Shown: positions 27,264-35,230 of the stretch, piece by piece
Layout of the letters: the number at the start of each line of letters is the position of its first letter
How positions within the stretch are numbered: the first letter of the stretch is position 1
Assembly (NCBI GenBank): GCA_022711755.1
Contig: JAKLEA010000003.1
Location: 62,001 to 126,000, forward strand
Length of the DNA stretch: 64,000 nt
Reading direction: 5' to 3'
Source of the DNA: Planctomycetota bacterium
GTDB lineage: Bacteria > Planctomycetota > Brocadiia > SM23-32 > JAKLEA01
Position numbers and translations under genes: made by a program
The notes under the pieces: model-generated
Seen by the model: only the letters and a program-made list of their open reading frames with translations
The model's database searches: none
What the model was told of the DNA's origin: nothing

Positions 27264-27296
27264 ATTGTACCCCCCCCCCCCCCGTGTAAGTGTCAA
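27264..27296 (-). promoter_or_regulatory. Promoter with G14 tract in the spacer
   Basis: On the minus strand a perfect TTGACA (27296-27291) is followed by CTTACAC and 14 consecutive G, then TACAAT (27269-27264). The spacer is 21 bases; loss of four G would give the optimal 17. The start codon of the LEPR-XLL gene lies about 128 bases downstream. This is the layout of known phase-variable promoters such as Neisseria porA and opc. Confidence 0.7.
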
Positions 27297-27671
27297 GACT
27301 GATTTTTGGAATTTTGGGGAATTTTTTCGCGCGCCGGTCATCCGAGCGGGCTACGTAAGTGGCCAGTTATGGGCGTGTGGCCGTGATTTGGATTGCGGCA
27401 GTCTTGCTGCCGCCTTGTCGTTTCCCCCGGCTTGCCGGGGTTGGAAACTACCTGATCCGGCATCGCATAAGCAAGCGCACGAATGCAACGGCAAGGCGCA
27501 AGCAAGCGCGTCCGCAGAGCGGACGAGCGCATCTCCAAGGTAACGCGCCCGTCAGTGACCCACTACCTGGCAACCTATTTCGATCTTGCGCGGGGCGGAT
27601 GCCACGCCGTATTCTGGGCGGAAGAATTCCGGACTTCCAACCAGCCAGGATCATGCACGAGAGGGGATTCC
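27284..27671. other. Divergent intergenic region with hairpins
   Basis: A 388-base gap between the LEPR-XLL gene and the oxidoreductase. It contains the upstream part of the poly-G promoter and the hairpin cluster at 27395-27524. No additional gene is supported. Confidence 0.5.
27395..27524. repeat. Cluster of three hairpins (REP-like)
   Basis: Perfect short stems are GCGGCA/TGCCGC (27395-27413), CCCCGG/CCGGGG (27425-27440) and CGTCCGC/GCGGACG (27508-27524). Their spacing and G+C-rich stems resemble the elements at 15351 and 53414. Confidence 0.5.
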
Positions 27672-28757
27672 ATGAGCGCGTCGCGCGAAATCATCAATGC
27701 CGGCATTTCGGGCCTCGGCCGCAGCGGATGGGACATTCATGCCAACCTGCTGTCCAAAATGCCGGACATGTTCCGGGTCGCGGCGGTCTGCGATCCGATC
27801 AAGAGCCGATGCGCCGAAGCTCAGACCCGGTTCGGCTGCCGCGTTCATGACAGTTTCGACTCTCTGGCGGACGATCCTGAAATCCGTGTTGTTGTCGTGG
27901 CGTCTCCGTCATGTCTGCACGCTGCGCAGGCAGTCAGGGCGCTTGAGGCCGGGAAAAGCGTCGTCTGCGAAAAGCCGATGGCGACAAATCTGACCGACGC
28001 CGACCGCATGATTGCTGCTGCGGGCAAGTCTTCAGGAAAATTGACGGTGTTCCAGTGCTGCCGTTATGACGCCGACTTTGCGAAGATCAGGGAAGTCATC
28101 GGATCGGGCAAACTCGGGCGGATAGCGCAGATCAAGATGGCGTGGCAGGGATTCGGAAGGCGCTGGGACTGGCAGACGTTGCAGGAGTTCGGCGGGGGGG
28201 CGCTCAACAACACGGGGCCGCACATGATGGACATAGCGTTGCAGTTCCTGAACGGGAGGAAGGCGGGGCGCATTTTCTGCCATATGGACAGGGCGCTGGT
28301 GTCAGGCGACGCGGAGGACCACGTGACGGTCATCATCGAAACGGACGGCGCGCCGACGCTCAACCTTGAGATCAGCAGTTGCTGCGCATACCCCGAGAAC
28401 GCGTGGCTCGTGCAGGGAACTCAGGGAACGCTGACCGGAAGCAGGAGCGCGTTGAAATGGAAGTTTATTGATCCCGCGAAGCTCCCGCCCAGACCGCTGG
28501 ACAGAAATCCCACCCCGGACCGGAGCTATAACTCCGAAAAGCTGGAATGGACCGAGGAGACTTGGGGGGAGAGCGACGGCGTCGCGGGGAGGGCTTATTC
28601 ATCCGCGGCAGCGGCGCTTGGCAAGGGCGGGCCGTTTTACGAGGATTTACACGATTTATTAACGAAGGGTGAACCGTTCCCGATAACGCTGGAGCAGGTG
28701 CGGGAGCAGATACGGGTTTTCGAGGAGTGCCATCGCCAGAGCGGATTCTGGAAATGA
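27672..28757 (+). CDS. GFO/IDH/MocA-family oxidoreductase
   Basis: A 361-residue NAD(P)-dependent sugar or cyclitol dehydrogenase. The start at 27672 follows GAGAGGGGA; the open frame upstream runs through hairpin DNA and is not coding-like. The Rossmann region reads INAGISGLGRSGWDIHANL, and the cofactor/catalytic EKP motif is in SVVCEKPMAT (about residues 100-108). NNTGPHMMDIAL contains the family's conserved histidine and aspartate. No signal peptide is seen. It is alone on its strand and ends at a bidirectional terminator. The substrate is unknown; such genes in this setting usually act on released sugars. Confidence 0.88.
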   Translation: MSASREIINAGISGLGRSGWDIHANLLSKMPDMFRVAAVCDPIKSRCAEAQTRFGCRVHDSFDSLADDPEIRVVVVASPSCLHAAQAVRALEAGKSVVCEKPMATNLTDADRMIAAAGKSSGKLTVFQCCRYDADFAKIREVIGSGKLGRIAQIKMAWQGFGRRWDWQTLQEFGGGALNNTGPHMMDIALQFLNGRKAGRIFCHMDRALVSGDAEDHVTVIIETDGAPTLNLEISSCCAYPENAWLVQGTQGTLTGSRSALKWKFIDPAKLPPRPLDRNPTPDRSYNSEKLEWTEETWGESDGVAGRAYSSAAAALGKGGPFYEDLHDLLTKGEPFPITLEQVREQIRVFEECHRQSGFWK

Positions 28758-28821
28758 TATTTCATAAATCCCGCGAATAGCCTGATGGACTGAATGAGAG
28801 AATTCCGGGATATCGTACAAG

Positions 28822-28861
28822 AAAAAGACCCGCCAGGCTCAAGGTCCTGTCGGGTCTTTTT
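28822..28861. terminator. Bidirectional Rho-independent terminator
   Basis: AAAAAGACCCG (28822-28832) pairs perfectly with CGGGTCTTTTT (28851-28861), with an inner CAGG/CCTG extension. The A-run and T-run serve the converging oxidoreductase and PEP-CTERM genes. Confidence 0.85.
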
Positions 28862-28875
28862 GCGTTCGGAGATGA

Positions 28876-29808
28876 TTACTTCTTACGACGCTTGACGGCC
28901 ACGAGCGCGCCCAGTCCGCCCACGAGGAGCAGCATGCTGGACGGTTCGGGGGTCATGCCCTGGTAATCGCCTGTGAAACGGAGCGACAACCACAGACCCA
29001 TTCCGGCATTCTCGTCTATCCAAACAAAATTCTCGTAGCGAAGCTCAGAATGGCTGATTTCAGACGCCAACTCGCTTCCAACTTCCGTGTAACTTCCAGT
29101 GAAGCTTGACGGCAAGTTGCCGCTGTTGATCGGGCCCTCTGTTCCGAAAATGTACTCTCCGGCCGGATCGTTCGGACCGAACCACAACAGGTGAATGTAT
29201 TCACCGGGGGCCGTCTCGATGTAAGGATACGGATATCCGCCCGGCACCGGGTCCGGCGGTGGGTACGGCGGCGGACCCGGGGCGCCGGTAGCATCCGGAG
29301 GCGGGCCTACCGGCATCGTGCCATAGAGGCCGTAGTAAATGTCATAATTGAAGCTGGTAACCTCGTAATAAATCGTATCTCCCGGGATGGAGAAATTGCC
29401 TCCGCCGTCCACGGTCCCATCAGGAATGGTGCAAACACGGGCCTGAATCTGACCTGGGTCGAACTCGAGCCATGCGAAGACATACTCGAGCGGCGGGCCG
29501 ATGTACACACTCAACCAAGAACCCCAGGAAGTTGCGTTCGTCGCATTAATGCTTGGCACGTTCACGCCTGAATACGGACCCGGCTCATTCCAGTAATTGA
29601 TATTCATGCCGCCGATCATCTGCATATCGCCGCCGCCAACATACACCCAATCACCCTCTTGAGGCGGCGTATCCGGGGCATTTGCGCTCAAATACATCTC
29701 AAGGTGCAGATTACTCGTGTCCAGCAGAGAATGCTGGTGCAGGTCTGCGCGCGCGGTTACGCTCGCGAAGGCCAGCAGGGCCAACACAACAACCCATCGT
29801 CCTTTCAT
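28876..29808 (-). CDS. PEP-CTERM sorting-signal protein
   Basis: A 310-residue exported protein. The start at 29808 follows AGGAGGAACAAAGC. It has an N-terminal signal peptide (GRWVVVLALLAFASVTARA), a central beta-rich, Pro/Gly/Tyr-rich domain with no recognised family, and a C-terminal tag: PEPSSMLLL, a hydrophobic helix and the basic tail KRRKK. PEP-CTERM proteins are processed by an exosortase (EpsH/XrtA type) and are linked to extracellular polysaccharide; no exosortase is in the window. The promoter at 29873-29901 is good and the 3' end is a strong terminator, so it is a single-gene unit. Confidence 0.88.
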   Translation of the reverse strand: MKGRWVVVLALLAFASVTARADLHQHSLLDTSNLHLEMYLSANAPDTPPQEGDWVYVGGGDMQMIGGMNINYWNEPGPYSGVNVPSINATNATSWGSWLSVYIGPPLEYVFAWLEFDPGQIQARVCTIPDGTVDGGGNFSIPGDTIYYEVTSFNYDIYYGLYGTMPVGPPPDATGAPGPPPYPPPDPVPGGYPYPYIETAPGEYIHLLWFGPNDPAGEYIFGTEGPINSGNLPSSFTGSYTEVGSELASEISHSELRYENFVWIDENAGMGLWLSLRFTGDYQGMTPEPSSMLLLVGGLGALVAVKRRKK

Positions 29809-30120
29809 GCTTTGTTCCTCCTGAAAATCCACCACCCGTCAGAAAAAAGATGCACAATTCCTTCCTGTATGAAATGTACAAAATCGCCCTATGGAAGTCA
29901 AGAGAAAAGACGATCCAGGTGCGCGATTTATATGCCGGAAGCAGGCGTTCGTCATATCATTCGCTTTCCATGAAGGCCAAGACATATTCAGGATTGATGA
30001 ATGATATTCATTATCATGGCAGTATTGCTGATACAGGAATACATTTGACAAGAGTCATGCAGGTCAGCATTCTGTAATCGCATAATTCCCAACAACATTT
30101 TGTTTGGGCGGAGGATGAAA
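29809..30120. other. Divergent intergenic region
   Basis: A 312-base region more A+T-rich than its surroundings. It carries the PEP-CTERM promoter at 29873-29901 and, toward the plus-strand gene, a TTGACA near 30046 with no convincing -10 at the right distance. No gene is supported. Confidence 0.45.
29873..29901 (-). promoter_or_regulatory. Promoter of the PEP-CTERM gene
   Basis: On the minus strand TTGACT (29901-29896), exactly 17 bases, then TACATT (29878-29873), about 65 bases before the start codon. Confidence 0.5.
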
Positions 30121-32715
30121 ATGACTCGCTCAGCCAGGATAGTCATACTGGCCCTCACTATTGCAGTTGCCGGATGCGCGGACCGCGCGAGAGTATCTGG
30201 GCAGCAGGAAATCTTGAAACATCCTGACACCCAAAATGAAAACATCATCAAACTTGCCCGCGATGGGGTAACTGATTATACGATCTGCGTATCAACAGAT
30301 GCCATAGAGCCTGAAAAACTTGCGGCGCGCGAGCTATCCAGGTTCATGGGCGAGATTGCCGGAGCCGAATTTCCGATTGTGGAAGGCAACGCGCCGAAGG
30401 AACCAGCGATTATCGTCGGAAACGGCGCAATTCTGAATTCTGCGGCCCCGGACCTGGCTGAATTAAAGTTTGGCGATGAGGAATTGATTATTGCTGCGAG
30501 GGGCCGTAATCTCATTCTGGCCGGCGGGCGGCCGCGAGGAACGCTTTACGCCGTCTACGAGTTTCTTGATACCCGGATGGGATGCAGGTGGTATACGAAA
30601 GACGTTTCGGTAATCCCCAGGCAGACGTCCATCGAGTTGGCCTTCGCGGATTACCGATTCAACCCGGTTCTGGAGTATCGGGAACCTTTCTTCACAGAGG
30701 CATTCGACGGGGAATGGTGCATGCGCAACCGGATGAACAGCACACATGGGCGTTTATCCGCCACACAAGGGGGGAATATCAGTTACAGAGGATTTGTTCA
30801 TACCTTCTACTCCCTCCTGCCCCCTGAGCAGTATTTCAAGGAGCATCCTGAATATTATTCAGAGATTTATCGCCGACGTGTCGGAGATAAAGGGCAACTG
30901 TGCCTTACGAATCCGGACGTTCTTCGAATTGTCACAGACAAGGTAAGGGAATGGGCGAGGCAGGAACCAAAAGCCGACATCATTTCGGTATCTCAGAATG
31001 ACTGGTGGGGGTGGTGCTCATGCGCGAAATGCAGCGAACTGGCGAAGCGCGAAGGGAGCCAGGCAGGTCCCATAATACATTTTGTCAACCAGATCGCCGA
31101 CTCATTGAAAGAAGAATTCCCGGACCTGGCCATTGATACCCTCGCTTACAGCTACAGCCGCAAACCGCCGAAATTCGCGCGCCCCAGGCCGAATGTGATA
31201 GTGCGCCTCTGCTCGATAGAATGCTGCTTCTGCCACCCTTTGGATGCTCCCGACTGCCAGTTGAACGCCAAGTTCGCCGAAGACATACGCGAGTGGGCGA
31301 AGATTTGCGATCGCCTCTACATCTGGAACTACAACACCGATTTCGCTCACTACCATGCCCCGTTTCCAAATATCCGCGTGATCGGGCCTAACATTGAATT
31401 CTTCGCAAAGCATAACGTCAGGGGGATTTTCGAACAGGGCGCATATCCGTCATGCGGAGGCGGAGAGGGGGCTGAATTGAAGTCCTACATAATGGCTCGT
31501 TGCCTCTGGAAGCCGGGAACTGACAGCCGCGCTGTGACAGTTGAGTTTCTGAGGGCGGTCTACGGTCCGGCTGCCAATGCCATGCTGAAATATTACGATG
31601 TTCTCCATGACGCTGTTGAGAAGCGAGACGTTCACGTAGGGATATTCATGTCGCCCAGCCAGTGGTTTTCTCCTGAACTGTTGAAGGCGTGTCGAGAACC
31701 ATTGGATGAAGCCGCGGCTGCCGTGAAGGGGAATACGGATTATGAACGGCGAGTCCGACAGGCGCGGATGTGGCTCAAATATGCTGAACTAAATTCAGGG
31801 GAACGAACATGGCGAAGAGACGGCGATGTCATATCTCAAGATTTTGACAAGGGATATGGAGAACTGCTTGAAGGTTACATTGCAGATCTAAAGGAGTTCG
31901 GCGTGAACCAGATTCGCGAGAGCGGCAACCTGGAAAGTTGGATTCAGAGCATGAGATCAAATGCCCTGGCCAAGAAATGCCCGGTTCTGAGATTAAGGAA
32001 TCCGGCAATGCAGTGCGAAATAATACCGTCGCTGGGAGGTAGAATTCATCAGGTGATAATAACCGGCGAGCATGACATGAATATTATTCATTCAACAGGT
32101 CCGGGTTCTGAGGGATACCCGTTCGATGGCGGCTATGAGGAGTATACCCAGCGGGCATACAGGTCTGTAGGCTGGGAGGAGGAATTCAAGGTCCTTGGAT
32201 CATCTGCCCGATCGCTCCTGATGCAGGCAGTGCTGAAAGATGGAGTAGTTCTAAGCAGAACGGTTACAATCGCCCCGGAAAAGCCATTTTTGACAATCTC
32301 GACGCGATATGAGAACACTTCGCAAGTTGTTCAAGCGATAGCGCCTCGGGCACATCCATCTTTTTCACTTGGCGATCCGTCAAGGTGCGTCGTTTTTTCC
32401 TTAAAATCTGACGGCATTTGGACTTGTGTAAGACTAAATGCGGATGCGGCTCACAGTGAGCAGGAATTCTGGATTGACGCCGCCGCAAAGTCCAAAGGAC
32501 AATGGATTCTCTGGAACACTGAGTTGAACATAGGGATTCTGAACAGGTTTGATCCGGCTCAGGTCGAGAAACAGCTTGTTAATTGGAATATGGTTCAGAA
32601 ACGGATCAATATTGAACTCTGGTTCAATCAGAAAAGATTGCCTGCCTCAACCGGAGCGACTTTCGAACATTCATATGAGGTCATCAGGAAGCTTCCGGAC
32701 GGCGCAACATTGTAA
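30121..32715 (+). CDS. DUF4838 lipoprotein, alpha-glucuronidase-like
   Basis: An 864-residue lipoprotein. The ATG at 30121 sits six bases after GGAGG. The signal peptide ends in the lipobox AVAGC (Cys18 or so). Residues about 50-160 match the GH67/GH20-type N-terminal domain (LILAGGRPRGTLYAVYEFLD). The central part matches DUF4838 with ISVSQNDWWGWCSCAKC and IWNYNTDFAHYHAPFPN. The C-terminal 240 residues form a beta-sandwich domain like those in galactose-mutarotase folds. DUF4838 proteins are predicted glycosidases of the outer surface; activity is not established. Converges with the heparinase-like gene, 25 bases apart. Confidence 0.8.
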   Translation: MTRSARIVILALTIAVAGCADRARVSGQQEILKHPDTQNENIIKLARDGVTDYTICVSTDAIEPEKLAARELSRFMGEIAGAEFPIVEGNAPKEPAIIVGNGAILNSAAPDLAELKFGDEELIIAARGRNLILAGGRPRGTLYAVYEFLDTRMGCRWYTKDVSVIPRQTSIELAFADYRFNPVLEYREPFFTEAFDGEWCMRNRMNSTHGRLSATQGGNISYRGFVHTFYSLLPPEQYFKEHPEYYSEIYRRRVGDKGQLCLTNPDVLRIVTDKVREWARQEPKADIISVSQNDWWGWCSCAKCSELAKREGSQAGPIIHFVNQIADSLKEEFPDLAIDTLAYSYSRKPPKFARPRPNVIVRLCSIECCFCHPLDAPDCQLNAKFAEDIREWAKICDRLYIWNYNTDFAHYHAPFPNIRVIGPNIEFFAKHNVRGIFEQGAYPSCGGGEGAELKSYIMARCLWKPGTDSRAVTVEFLRAVYGPAANAMLKYYDVLHDAVEKRDVHVGIFMSPSQWFSPELLKACREPLDEAAAAVKGNTDYERRVRQARMWLKYAELNSGERTWRRDGDVISQDFDKGYGELLEGYIADLKEFGVNQIRESGNLESWIQSMRSNALAKKCPVLRLRNPAMQCEIIPSLGGRIHQVIITGEHDMNIIHSTGPGSEGYPFDGGYEEYTQRAYRSVGWEEEFKVLGSSARSLLMQAVLKDGVVLSRTVTIAPEKPFLTISTRYENTSQVVQAIAPRAHPSFSLGDPSRCVVFSLKSDGIWTCVRLNADAAHSEQEFWIDAAAKSKGQWILWNTELNIGILNRFDPAQVEKQLVNWNMVQKRINIELWFNQKRLPASTGATFEHSYEVIRKLPDGATL

Positions 32716-32740
32716 GATTCCCGGTAGCATGGGAGGTGAA

Positions 32741-35182
32741 TTACTTCATGTGAAGGTCGCCTTCAAGCTTTATTATCTTCGGGGCCGGACCGCGCGGGTG
32801 ATCTCGTCCTCCGTAGGTGTCGTATTGGATCGGACAAACAATTTTCTCCTGGCGGATGCCGTTGCTCCAGTCGAGTTCAAAACTCCCGTTTTGACTGAGC
32901 GCGGCTTTCAAATGTTTTCCGCCGATGGCGACTTCGGCCCATGTTCCGCGGGCAAATGCCATAGCCTTCGCGTTCCGAATAAGGCTGATTGAGCCGTCAC
33001 CCGACAGAACAACGCCATCAGGAAACTCTGCCTTGCCGGGGCCAAAAAGAACGTGATAGGTATTTGCAGCGGCCTTTATCAGCAATGCCGGGTGATCCGG
33101 AACCCGTATCACGGACTTTAGATTCGGCTCGTCGGTCCACGCATCCCAGACCGCAAGAAATGGAGAATCGGTTGTGTTGCGCGCACATATCGTCTGACAG
33201 GCCGGATGTCCCTGCGTAATTACTGCGTTATCAACCGGGAATGTCTCAAGCCGGAATACTGACGCGCCATGAATGCCCGCCATGGTCAGGCGTGAAGTTA
33301 CTCCCCCGACCAGCCATTTTGCCGACCAGTCCTTGTCCCCCGCGCCTTTGAGAACAACGGGATTGCCGTTATACAGCCAGTCGGCCGGATCGAATGGAGC
33401 TTCTTCCATGGCCATGCTGAATTCGGTCGTCTGCCCGGCGTGATGAGCCAGCCAATCCTTTGTCATCCCGCCCTGCGCATCGAAACAGTCAATTACGATA
33501 TCCTCGATGATCGCCACAGAACGCCGATAAGCCTGCACCTGCGGATAGATGCGATCTCCGCGCAATTCGGCAAACTTCATGATGCTGCCGGCATAGAAGA
33601 CGGCCGCCACCGGAATCTCGCCCCCCTTCAACTCTTCGCCCTGTTTTTGTGATACCTTGTCAATGACAACCGTCGTATGCGACTGGGTCATGGTTCCGAG
33701 TTTGCGGGTGACTTCTTCGTTGTAAGGCGTTCCCTTTTCGAGAACCAGCAGTTGACCGTGACTGTATAAAGTCAGCCCCAGACGGTCGGCGTGCTGATGG
33801 CCGCCCCCCGGTTTCAGGGCGTTCAATCCGACCCATGCACGATTGCCGTTCCATTCGTTCCTCAGGGATACCCATCCGCATGATAAATGCGAACTGGCGA
33901 ACGGCGTCTCAACCTTCCTGATCTCAGGCGCTCCATACAGCAACCCGATCCACGAACGCTTCGCGCGCAGGTTCTCATAATCACCGACCGCGGCCACGTC
34001 GTAATACCTGTAGCCGATCTCGGCGGTCGTCGTATATGAGTCCATGCCGGAACGCGCCGTCATGGAATCGCCGACGACGGGCATAGTGCGATCCGGCATC
34101 GCCATTGACATGAACCACTCAAGCGCGTTCTTGATGGTACGGCCCGGCAGGTTCTCCGGATTTGTGCAGTCGTAATCCCTGGCGGGGAAACGCCGCGGAT
34201 CCATCAGCGACAGATTGCGTGTCAGTACGGCCAGTTCGCAGAAGGCGTACATCGGATAAAGGTGATAGCCGGAGCAGAGTTCCCAGTAAGCCCCGTCCGG
34301 AAGGAAATTCCGCTCCGCGATCCTGCGCAGGCTGCGATGCTCCGGCGACTTTTCAGGGGTGAAATCGCCGTAACCGATGCACCAGTCAATGAGATCATCG
34401 CGCTCAAGGCAGGCGGCGGTCTGCATTATAGTGCGATACCACTGGTAGACATTGTTGTGGTCATATCTGTAGATCGGTTCAAGCATGACGTCGTCGAGCA
34501 TCCGTTTCAGGATGTCGGTCTCGATCGTTGCGCGCTCTTCCGTAGTCATGCCATCCCGGCACAACTCGTATGTCACTGCAAGGTCTGAAAGGATTTTATT
34601 GTCGCCTTCGCGGTGGTAGGTGAGGATGCGGACCAGGTTGCCGTCGCCGACGTGATCAGTCGGAGAATTGCGGATGGTTTCAGCGAACAGACTTAACAAT
34701 TCGCGGCTGCGGGCCAGATATGCGGCATTATGCTCCACGCGTCCGATGACGGCCATATCGGCCGCCGTCTGGGAGGCTTGCAGATAAAAGAGGCAAATCC
34801 AGCCTTCATACATGCTTCCGTGGTGAACGTGGTCCTTTGGGTAGATACCGGCGTCGGTGTCCGGCGCGAATTCCTTCCCGCAGGTCTCGCACACGAATCT
34901 GTCAGGATTGAAGGCGTCGAATTTCGGGCGAATCCGGCAATCTGGGCACGAGAAATTGTGATAGACGCTGCCCCTGCGCTTCGGGAAGACGCGGCGAAGC
35001 TCATCGCTTGAAGCATTCAGCCAGGGCGCAAGAGCCGTCTTCCTGGCGTCCCAGACGGGACGCGCCCATGCCTGCGTTTCGAGCTTCTGCGCGACTTCGT
35101 CAAGCGTCCGGGGCGTAACCATGCCGGCCGGATGCTGCCACGTTGCGGCGCTCAGGATCATGGAAATGATTATCGTGTTCAT
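32741..35182 (-). CDS. Heparinase II/III-family polysaccharide lyase
   Basis: An 813-residue protein. The N-terminal half is an (alpha/alpha)n toroid of the alginate-lyase/heparinase type with an inserted zinc ribbon (CPDCRIRPKF then CETCGKEF, about residues 80-105). The C-terminal half is the heparinase II/III beta-sheet domain with GGGHQHADRLGLTLYSHG (about 455-472), carrying the family's histidines, and EKGTPYN. Such lyases cleave uronic-acid-containing polysaccharides by beta-elimination. The N-terminus is a short hydrophobic segment, and export is probable. There is no clear Shine-Dalgarno. It is the last gene of a minus-strand series after the large unknown protein and the GH130-like enzyme. 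Confidence 0.82.
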   Translation of the reverse strand: MNTIIISMILSAATWQHPAGMVTPRTLDEVAQKLETQAWARPVWDARKTALAPWLNASSDELRRVFPKRRGSVYHNFSCPDCRIRPKFDAFNPDRFVCETCGKEFAPDTDAGIYPKDHVHHGSMYEGWICLFYLQASQTAADMAVIGRVEHNAAYLARSRELLSLFAETIRNSPTDHVGDGNLVRILTYHREGDNKILSDLAVTYELCRDGMTTEERATIETDILKRMLDDVMLEPIYRYDHNNVYQWYRTIMQTAACLERDDLIDWCIGYGDFTPEKSPEHRSLRRIAERNFLPDGAYWELCSGYHLYPMYAFCELAVLTRNLSLMDPRRFPARDYDCTNPENLPGRTIKNALEWFMSMAMPDRTMPVVGDSMTARSGMDSYTTTAEIGYRYYDVAAVGDYENLRAKRSWIGLLYGAPEIRKVETPFASSHLSCGWVSLRNEWNGNRAWVGLNALKPGGGHQHADRLGLTLYSHGQLLVLEKGTPYNEEVTRKLGTMTQSHTTVVIDKVSQKQGEELKGGEIPVAAVFYAGSIMKFAELRGDRIYPQVQAYRRSVAIIEDIVIDCFDAQGGMTKDWLAHHAGQTTEFSMAMEEAPFDPADWLYNGNPVVLKGAGDKDWSAKWLVGGVTSRLTMAGIHGASVFRLETFPVDNAVITQGHPACQTICARNTTDSPFLAVWDAWTDEPNLKSVIRVPDHPALLIKAAANTYHVLFGPGKAEFPDGVVLSGDGSISLIRNAKAMAFARGTWAEVAIGGKHLKAALSQNGSFELDWSNGIRQEKIVCPIQYDTYGGRDHPRGPAPKIIKLEGDLHMK

Positions 35183-35230
35183 TACATTCTATCCGTTGGC
35201 CTTCTCGCACTTTCGGGAAAATCTGGGCGG

